Below the pieces are notes generated by a model that saw only the letters and a program-made list of their open reading frames with translations, did not search any database and was not told the origin of the DNA. From Mayfieldus sp038329895 (lineage in GTDB: Bacteria; Actinomycetota; Thermoleophilia; Solirubrobacterales; 70-9): a stretch of 64,000 nucleotides of DNA. The position numbers and the translations under genes were made by a program. The stretch covers positions 1-64,000 of the forward strand of contig JBBQNM010000004.1 of the NCBI GenBank assembly GCA_038329895.1, in the 5' to 3' direction. Of the stretch, positions 58,750-64,000 are shown piece after piece; position 1 is the stretch's first letter; each line of letters starts with the position of its first letter.

Positions 58750-60301
58750 CCCAGGTTCTCATAGTGATATCGCCCAGATCTCGCTTTCGGACCTTTCCCG
58801 CCCCGTCGCGGGGTAGTTCTCCGCGAATTTCGATGTACCGCGGAACCATGAAGCTCGGCAGATTCTGCTGACACCACGCGTAGAGCGCAGCCTCATTGAC
58901 CTCGGGTATCGCCGCGGCTGGAACCACCACGGCCTTCACCTCCTCTCCTACGGCATCATCAGGAATGCCAAGCACGGAGCACTCAAGGATCGCGGGATGA
59001 GTGGCCAGAGTGTTCTCGACCTCCCAGGATGAGACATTCTCATTCCCACGCCGGATCGAATACTTCTTCCGGTCGATGAAGTAAACGAATCCCTGCCTAT
59101 CGGTCCTGCCTCGATCGCCGGTGTGAAACCAAAGGTTCCGCATCGCTTCTGCCGTGGCGGCATCATCGTTTTCATAGCCACGCATCAATACGTTTGCAAT
59201 GCGTGGACGGGCGACGATCTCGCCGACCTCCCCCGGCGGGCACAGGACATCGGACGCATCCGCGATCGCAATCTCCCAATCCGGACTCGGGAGGCCGCAG
59301 GAGCCGGGCGGGAAGTCCCGGCCGGGTCGCGGGAACACAAGCGGCTCTGCCTCACTCATGCCGTAGATATCGATCAGCCGGACACTGAATCGCTCCTCGA
59401 AGTCGCTATGCAGCCAGCGTGGAGTCGCGCCGATCAGACCTAACCGGAGCGACGATTCGCGCGGCCCCGAGCGTGCGTATAGCCACTCGGCGATGTTTCC
59501 GAATCCGCCGAAGACTGTCGAATTCGTTTGCGCCACCTGATCCCAGAAACTCTTGACCGAGAACCTCTCGAAGAGGGCGACAGATGAGCCGGCGACGATT
59601 GCAGCAAGCACCAGGTCCACCTGCGCTCCCACGTGGTAGATGGGCATCCAGCAGTGGATGATGTCGGAGCCGTCGAGCTCCGCAGACCAGCAGACCCACC
59701 CAGCGCCGCGAGCCAGTGCGTTCTGCGGCACGATCGCCGCCTTGGACCGACCGACCGTCCCTGAAGTGAAGAGGATCTCAGCCGGGTCGCTCGGTCGGAT
59801 TTCATAGGCCGCCTGAGCGAGATCCAAGCCAGGCTTAACGACAGGAAGGGATGCACCACTCATCGCCGGCGGATCAAGTACGACGGCAGAAAAATCTTCT
59901 AGCCGGGACCCCAGCACTTCCGCGCCGTGCTGGTCCGTGATCAAGATCTGCGCTCGCGAACGGGTCAGAAGATCCTCGAGTAGAGGACCTTTATGTGCAC
60001 GATTCAATGGCACGTAGGTTCTGCCTGAAACCAAGGTGCCAAGCCATGCGATGACAGCTTCCGGCCGGTTGGGGAGAAATCCGGCAACTCTTCCTGACGG
60101 TTGCGTCCGAAGCCACCCAGCGAAGCCACTCATTTCGTCCAGCGCTTCCGCGTACGTCCAAGTCTTCCCTGCATAGGAGAGAAACGGAGCATCAGGGGTG
60201 GCCCTCTTTCGCCGCACGAGAATTTCTGGGACGGTCAGCTGGGACGATCCAACGAGCCTTTCGGCATAGTTGATTGGGACTTGATCTTCAGTCATGGTCA
60301 T
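58718..60301 (-). CDS. Class I adenylate-forming acyl-CoA synthetase
   Basis: 527 residues from ATG 60301 (MTMTEDQ); ATG 60322 also has a Shine-Dalgarno-like GGAGC because of a 21-base tandem duplication. Adenylation motifs: ILFTSGTVGRSKAAIVPQNAL (P-loop), IDIYGMSEAEPLV, WFHTGDRGRTDRQGFVYFIDRKKYSIRRGNENVSSWEVE and the C-terminal PRDGAGKVRKRDL with the catalytic Lys. It activates a carboxylic acid with ATP and CoA. The relatives most similar in layout are crotonobetaine/carnitine-CoA ligases (CaiC). Confidence 0.88.
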   Translation of the reverse strand: MTMTEDQVPINYAERLVGSSQLTVPEILVRRKRATPDAPFLSYAGKTWTYAEALDEMSGFAGWLRTQPSGRVAGFLPNRPEAVIAWLGTLVSGRTYVPLNRAHKGPLLEDLLTRSRAQILITDQHGAEVLGSRLEDFSAVVLDPPAMSGASLPVVKPGLDLAQAAYEIRPSDPAEILFTSGTVGRSKAAIVPQNALARGAGWVCWSAELDGSDIIHCWMPIYHVGAQVDLVLAAIVAGSSVALFERFSVKSFWDQVAQTNSTVFGGFGNIAEWLYARSGPRESSLRLGLIGATPRWLHSDFEERFSVRLIDIYGMSEAEPLVFPRPGRDFPPGSCGLPSPDWEIAIADASDVLCPPGEVGEIVARPRIANVLMRGYENDDAATAEAMRNLWFHTGDRGRTDRQGFVYFIDRKKYSIRRGNENVSSWEVENTLATHPAILECSVLGIPDDAVGEEVKAVVVPAAAIPEVNEAALYAWCQQNLPSFMVPRYIEIRGELPRDGAGKVRKRDLGDITMRTWDAHVGSTASR

Positions 60302-61181
60302 GCTCCGGCGAAGCGCTGCCATGCTCCGGCGAAGCGCTGGATACGACGCTCGCCATCCACTCGCCTCGAGCTGCATGCAGGGCCCACTCTTTCCGGGAGG
60401 CCGGGAGACCAAGGTCCAGGTCGATCGGCGTCAATGCGAAGGCTCCGTCGGCGATTGCGCCGAAGTCGGTTTCCGCCGTAGACTCGAAGGGCGCAGGCGG
60501 ATCACCAGGACTACCGAACGTCAGATATCCGTTTGTCCCTTGCGGATCAGACGGGCTAGCCGGCCGCAGACTGCCGCGCCGGTAGTACCGCCGACCTGGG
60601 CGGCAAACACGAAGCGGAGCGTTCCGAGAGTCGGGCGGTGCGTTGAGGTTGAGCACCGCGCGGTCATCGGGCGGTTTTTTGAGAATCGCTTCCGCGAGGC
60701 GAGCAGCGGTTGCTGCCGTCGCCGCATAGGTCCCGCGCTCGCTGACCTCGAAGATGCCGAACTGATCGTCGCGGTCCTGCTGAGAGACAGCGAGCCCAGT
60801 ACAACCGAGCAAAGCGCCTTCGATGGCGGCCCCGACAGTCGCCGAAAGTAACGCATCGTCGCCGAGATTCGGACCGAGGTTGATGCCCGAGATCACGACT
60901 TCGGCCAGTGGTGCGACGTCTGCAAGCAGACCTACTCGAACGCAATCAACCGGGCTTCCGCTGCACCGCCAACGTCGGATTGCTCCGACTGGGTCGATCT
61001 CCTCGATGGTCACGGGGGAGCTGAACGTCGCTCGCCGCGCCCAGCCACTGCGGTTTTCCGCCGGAGCTATGACGACAGCCTCAATCCCTGCAAGCTCAAT
61101 CGCCACGACCATTTCATGTAGACCCAGAGCCGAGATCCCGTCATCGTTGGTCAGGAGGACGCGCGGTCCCTTACTACGCAT
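60288..61181 (-). CDS. surE: SurE-family 5'/3'-nucleotidase
   Basis: 297 residues. The N-terminal MRSKGPRVLLTNDDGISALGLHEMV contains the metal-binding NDDG motif, followed by APAENRSGWARRATFSSPV and VISGINLGPNLGDDALLSATVGAAIEGAL, all conserved in SurE. It dephosphorylates nucleoside monophosphates or other phosphoesters. The C-terminal repeat (SASPEHGSASPEHDHD) comes from a short duplication. SurE is usually a housekeeping phosphatase; here it sits in a catabolic operon, so a pathway phosphoester is possible. Confidence 0.9.
   Translation of the reverse strand: MRSKGPRVLLTNDDGISALGLHEMVVAIELAGIEAVVIAPAENRSGWARRATFSSPVTIEEIDPVGAIRRWRCSGSPVDCVRVGLLADVAPLAEVVISGINLGPNLGDDALLSATVGAAIEGALLGCTGLAVSQQDRDDQFGIFEVSERGTYAATAATAARLAEAILKKPPDDRAVLNLNAPPDSRNAPLRVCRPGRRYYRRGSLRPASPSDPQGTNGYLTFGSPGDPPAPFESTAETDFGAIADGAFALTPIDLDLGLPASRKEWALHAARGEWMASVVSSASPEHGSASPEHDHD
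60299..60340 (-). repeat. 21-bp tandem duplication at surE/ligase junction
   Basis: Two copies of CATGCTCCGGCGAAGCGCTG with one differing last base. It extends the SurE C-terminus by ASPEHGS and duplicates the GGAGC-ATG start context of the ligase. Confidence 0.85.
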
Positions 61182-61184
61182 GGA

Positions 61185-61325
61185 TCACAGGGTCCATTCC
61201 GCTGGCTGGGCCACGAAGGTTGCGCAAACCAGCATCGCATCCGCTGGCATCGGGGTGATCGATGAAGTCTCTAGCTTGAATCTCCGCTCGGCAACGCAGA
61301 TCCCCATCCGGTCCAGAATTCCCAT
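61185..61325 (-). CDS. Possible small protein between surE and dehydrogenase
   Basis: 46 codons from ATG 61325 with GAGAGGG upstream; product MGILDRMGICVAERRFKLETSSITPMPADAMLVCATFVAQ. It fills the gap between two minus-strand genes with spacing of 4 and 23 bases, which favours a real gene, but no homologue comes to mind. Confidence 0.4.
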   Translation of the reverse strand: MGILDRMGICVAERRFKLETSSITPMPADAMLVCATFVAQPAEWTL

Positions 61326-61347
61326 GTCGCCCTCTCGCCCGAAGCCC

Positions 61348-62556
61348 TTACACCTGTTTGACGCGAGTCGAGCGAGCGACCGCCCACGGGAGGGTTTCGA
61401 AGGCGAGCAGATCCTCATTCTCGTCAACACCGACTACCTGACCGAACAGCTCGAAGAATCGATCCGCGTCTAGGGCGTCCTCCGGTGCCCTGACGCCCGG
61501 CCCCTCGATCTCGCCTCGGCGCAAAAGCTCCAACCCGATCGCCAGAGGTAGTCCTGTGTTTCCCCCCATCTTGCCTGGCGGCCTGCATGCAAAGTGCACA
61601 GACACCGATTTCGGGCGCTCATCCACTTGACCACGCGCCAGCGCCCAGACCGCGGGCATCGGATCGCGTGGCGCGGGGCGAGTGGGTCTCGTGGGGTTGG
61701 CGAGCGCGGCAGCTCCCTCCTTAAGGTTGACCTCACCGTTGTCATACTCAGCTGCGGTCCGCCGCACGTTCTCGAAGATCCATTCCGGTCCCGACATCAC
61801 ATTCATGGAGTTTTGAAGAGTCGGGATGGATTGAGGAAGGGTCACCGGCTCCGGATGTCCGACGGAATAGAAGTCCGCTGGACCGATCCCGGGGTAATCC
61901 AGTTCTATTCGCTCAAGCGGAGTGACCTTGACCGACCTGCCGTTTCGCCATACAGGGACCGTGCCGCTGCATTGAAGGAGCCAATGCTCGACGGCCGCCG
62001 AAGCAGACCCCGACGCGAGTGGGTAATTGGGCTCCTCCTCGGGGACCGCGCCCCACATCGACCAGCCGGTGAAAAGGTCATCCACGCGGTCGAGCTGTCG
62101 GGCGGCGAGGATCGCCAGCAAGTTCGATGAACCTGGACTGCCTCCGAGACCTTTGACCACCCGAAGCCCCCGGCGCCGGGCCTCGGCATCTAGCTTCAGT
62201 CCTTCAAGAGTGGACTGCCAGTCATCGTCGATATCGAGGTAATGGCAATCGCAGTCGAGTGCGGCCTCGAGCACCGGTCGCGCGAACTTAGCGAAGGGGC
62301 CCAAGGTGTTCAGCACCACGTCGCACTGGCGAAACAGCGTCCGCATCTCCCGGCCATCGGTGGCATCCAAACGAACAGGCCGGGTCGCCCCTCCGGCCTC
62401 GGTCGCCATGCGTTGCGCGCGCCCCAAGTCGACGTCCGCGATGAAAAGCGTCACCGCGCTGTCGAGCATGGTGATGAATCGGACCGCCCACCGACCCATC
62501 GATCCAGCCCCGCCGACGATCGCGACGGTTAGAGGTGAAAGGGTGCCTGGCGACAT
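61348..62556 (-). CDS. Saccharopine-dehydrogenase-like NAD(P)-binding protein, paralogue 2
   Basis: 402 residues. LTVAIVGGAGSMGRWAVRFITMLDSAVTLFIADVDLGRA gives the Rossmann fold, then CDVVLNTLGPFAKFARPVLEAALDCDCHYLDIDDDWQST and LRVVKGLGGSPGSSNLLAILAARQLD. It matches the protein at 48231 along its length, including the YPGIGPADFYSVGHPEPVTLPQS block, so the two are paralogues acting perhaps on successive or related intermediates. Divergent from the aldehyde dehydrogenase with an operator palindrome between them. Confidence 0.85.
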   Translation of the reverse strand: MSPGTLSPLTVAIVGGAGSMGRWAVRFITMLDSAVTLFIADVDLGRAQRMATEAGGATRPVRLDATDGREMRTLFRQCDVVLNTLGPFAKFARPVLEAALDCDCHYLDIDDDWQSTLEGLKLDAEARRRGLRVVKGLGGSPGSSNLLAILAARQLDRVDDLFTGWSMWGAVPEEEPNYPLASGSASAAVEHWLLQCSGTVPVWRNGRSVKVTPLERIELDYPGIGPADFYSVGHPEPVTLPQSIPTLQNSMNVMSGPEWIFENVRRTAAEYDNGEVNLKEGAAALANPTRPTRPAPRDPMPAVWALARGQVDERPKSVSVHFACRPPGKMGGNTGLPLAIGLELLRRGEIEGPGVRAPEDALDADRFFELFGQVVGVDENEDLLAFETLPWAVARSTRVKQV

Positions 62557-62599
62557 CGAGCATCTGCAGCAGTGGGACCGAACTACATCATTTGCGTCT

Positions 62600-62617
62600 G
62601 TACGAACGTTTGTTCAT
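62600..62617. promoter_or_regulatory. Palindromic operator, site 3
   Basis: GTACGAACGTTTGTTCAT, sharing the CGAACGTTTGT/ACAAACGTTTGT core with site 1. It lies between the divergent dehydrogenase and aldehyde dehydrogenase genes and could control both. Confidence 0.72.
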
Positions 62618-62670
62618 GATGCTAGCATCCGCCCGCTAAAGGACGCTGAGCCGAAGGGAACAAGGTCTAG

Positions 62671-64000
62671 ATGTCTTCCTATGCGGTCGTGAACCCGGCG
62701 ACCGGGCAGACGATCAAGCAGTACCCCACCCTGAGCGACGAGGAGCTGGAAAGTTCAATAGCTCGGGCCTCCGCCGCCCACGCCACATGGAGCACGGGAC
62801 CTACGGTAGGCGAACGGACAGAGGTCCTTGGCTGCGCGAGCGCCCTTCTGATCGAGCGCAGCAGAGAGCTCGGACTGAGCATCTCCCAGGAGATGGGAAA
62901 GCCCGTTCGAAGCGCCGTCGGCGAAGTGAAGTTCAGCGCGTCAATCTTCGAGTACTACGCCGAGCACGCCGAATCTCTCCTGGCCGACGTACCGCTTGAC
63001 GTCACCAGCGGCGAGGGGTCCGCGTTTCTGCGCAGCACGTCACTGGGCGTGTTGCTCGGAATCATGCCCTGGAACTATCCGTATTACCAAGTGGCTCGAT
63101 TTGTCGCGCCAAACCTAGCTGCAGGCAACACCATCCTTCTGAAGCATTCCTCGCAGTGCCCCGAGTCGGCTGCGGCAATAGAGAAATTGCTCCATGAGGC
63201 GGGTGTTCCGACGGACGCCTACATCAACCTCTACGCAACAGCGGACCAGGTCTCGCAGGTGATTGCGGATCCTCGCGTGCAGGGCGTGTCGCTGACCGGA
63301 TCCGAGCGAGCCGGCTCAGCCATCGCCGAGCAAGCCGGCCGTCACCTGAAGAAGGTAGTGCTCGAGTTGGGCGGCTCAGACCCGTTCATTGTCCTTTCCG
63401 CGAGTGACCTCGACTCCGTGGTAGATGACGCCGTCTCGGCTCGCATGAGCAACGCCGGCCAAGCCTGCAACGCGGCCAAGCGATTCATCGTGATCGAGCA
63501 GCTCTACGAGCCGTTTCTCCAAAAGGTGATCGCGAAGCTCTCCAATATGGCACCAGGCGACCCCACCGATGAGAACGTCCGGTTCGGCCCGCTGTCGTCT
63601 TCGGCTGCGGCTGAAGGTCTCGAGGATCAAGTCCGACGCGCCGTCGCAGAAGGTGCGACCCTCGCACTGGGTGGTGGCCGCCACGAGAATTTTTTTGAGG
63701 CGACCGTCCTGACGGATATTGCGCCCGACAATGAGGCAGGTCACGAAGAATTCTTCGGACCCGTTGCGCTCGTCTACAAGGCAGAATCAGAAAGCGGAGC
63801 GGTGGAGCTTGCGAATGACACGCCGTTCGGTCTCGGCTCCTTCGTCATTTCTGACGATCGAGATCAGGCCATGCGTGTCGCGGACCAGATCAACGCCGGC
63901 ATGGTCTTCATTAATGCTGTCGGCGCAGAAGGTCCAGAGCTGCCCTTTGGCGGCGTGAAAGCCTCCGGCTTCGGGCGGGAGCTTGGTGCTCTCGGCATTA
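62671..64000 (+). CDS. NAD(P)-dependent aldehyde dehydrogenase, 3' end beyond window
   Basis: 443 residues from ATG 62671 (MSSYAVVNPATG); the C-terminus is cut by the window. Catalytic residues are present: IMPWNYPYYQVARFVAPNLAAGNTILLKHS (the PWNxP and Lys segments), VVLELGGSDPFIVL with Glu and MSNAGQACNAAKRFIV with Cys. The C-terminal part FGPVALVYKAESE and PFGGVKASGFGREL fit the succinate-semialdehyde dehydrogenase (GabD/Sad) subgroup. It probably oxidises the aldehyde made by the aldolase or the oxidoreductases of the cluster. Confidence 0.92.
   Translation, partial: MSSYAVVNPATGQTIKQYPTLSDEELESSIARASAAHATWSTGPTVGERTEVLGCASALLIERSRELGLSISQEMGKPVRSAVGEVKFSASIFEYYAEHAESLLADVPLDVTSGEGSAFLRSTSLGVLLGIMPWNYPYYQVARFVAPNLAAGNTILLKHSSQCPESAAAIEKLLHEAGVPTDAYINLYATADQVSQVIADPRVQGVSLTGSERAGSAIAEQAGRHLKKVVLELGGSDPFIVLSASDLDSVVDDAVSARMSNAGQACNAAKRFIVIEQLYEPFLQKVIAKLSNMAPGDPTDENVRFGPLSSSAAAEGLEDQVRRAVAEGATLALGGGRHENFFEATVLTDIAPDNEAGHEEFFGPVALVYKAESESGAVELANDTPFGLGSFVISDDRDQAMRVADQINAGMVFINAVGAEGPELPFGGVKASGFGRELGALGI

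Noticed and set aside
1..64000. CRISPR array
   Set aside because: No regularly spaced identical repeats of 24-40 bp with unique spacers were found; the tandem 11-bp pairs have no spacers.

Overview
The window looks like chromosome of a high-GC actinobacterium, most likely of the Thermoleophilia/Solirubrobacterales type. This is inferred from gene content: a fused FO synthase (FbiC), a coenzyme F420 cluster, a crotonyl-CoA carboxylase/reductase, a DtxR-type metal box, and HTH-LAGLIDADG and HNH endonuclease genes beside tRNAs. No rRNA or other phylogenetic marker is present to settle it.

Positions 1-34 kb are dense core genome. They hold ccr (cut by the window edge), a PlsC-like acyltransferase coupled to ygfZ, and an mntR-mntH metal operon behind a palindromic metal box. 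Next come an NMT1/THI5 lipoprotein, a secreted metallophosphoesterase, an aquaporin-family channel and fbiC. The F420 genes cofE, cofC, cofD and npdG lie on the minus strand. A branched-chain/ketone-type acyl-CoA block follows (SDR, FlK-type thioesterase, HMG-CoA lyase, acyl-CoA carboxylase beta and, further on, acetoacetyl-CoA synthetase). A DivIVA-like protein, a PAP2 phosphatase, an acyl-ACP desaturase and a GGDEF/HD-GYP signalling protein are interspersed. The block ends in a tRNA stretch (Leu-CAA, Leu-TAG, Trp, Gly, Pro). A LAGLIDADG endonuclease fused in frame to an M28 peptidase, and a frameshifted HNH gene, each sit directly beside one of these tRNAs.

Positions 34.4-48.15 kb form an integration hotspot seeded at tRNA-Pro. 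Repeatedly, a tRNA 3'-end fragment is followed 45-120 bp later by two tandem 11-bp repeats, with a different repeat sequence in most cases. I read these as attachment sites of several integrases whose genes are gone. Cargo is partly decayed (primase with frameshifts, broken serine recombinase, NTF2-fold fragments) and partly intact. The intact part includes a four-gene restriction-modification operon (C5 methyltransferase, PD-(D/E)XK-like nuclease, Vsr, zinc ribbon), a promoter-hairpins-terminator locus that looks like a small RNA, and a convergent pair of unrecognised 400-470-residue proteins bracketed by inverted attachment-site copies.

Positions 48.2-64 kb form one large catabolic cluster of visibly lower GC, nearly all on the minus strand. 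It contains a ribose-type ABC importer, class II aldolase, SDR, FAD oxidoreductase, APH-fold kinase, NTF2-fold protein, two saccharopine-dehydrogenase-like paralogues, an acyl-CoA synthetase, SurE and a TetR regulator, plus a divergent aldehyde dehydrogenase cut by the window end. Three copies of an AACGTTTGT palindrome lie ahead of its transcription units and probably mark the TetR regulon. The substrate is not evident.
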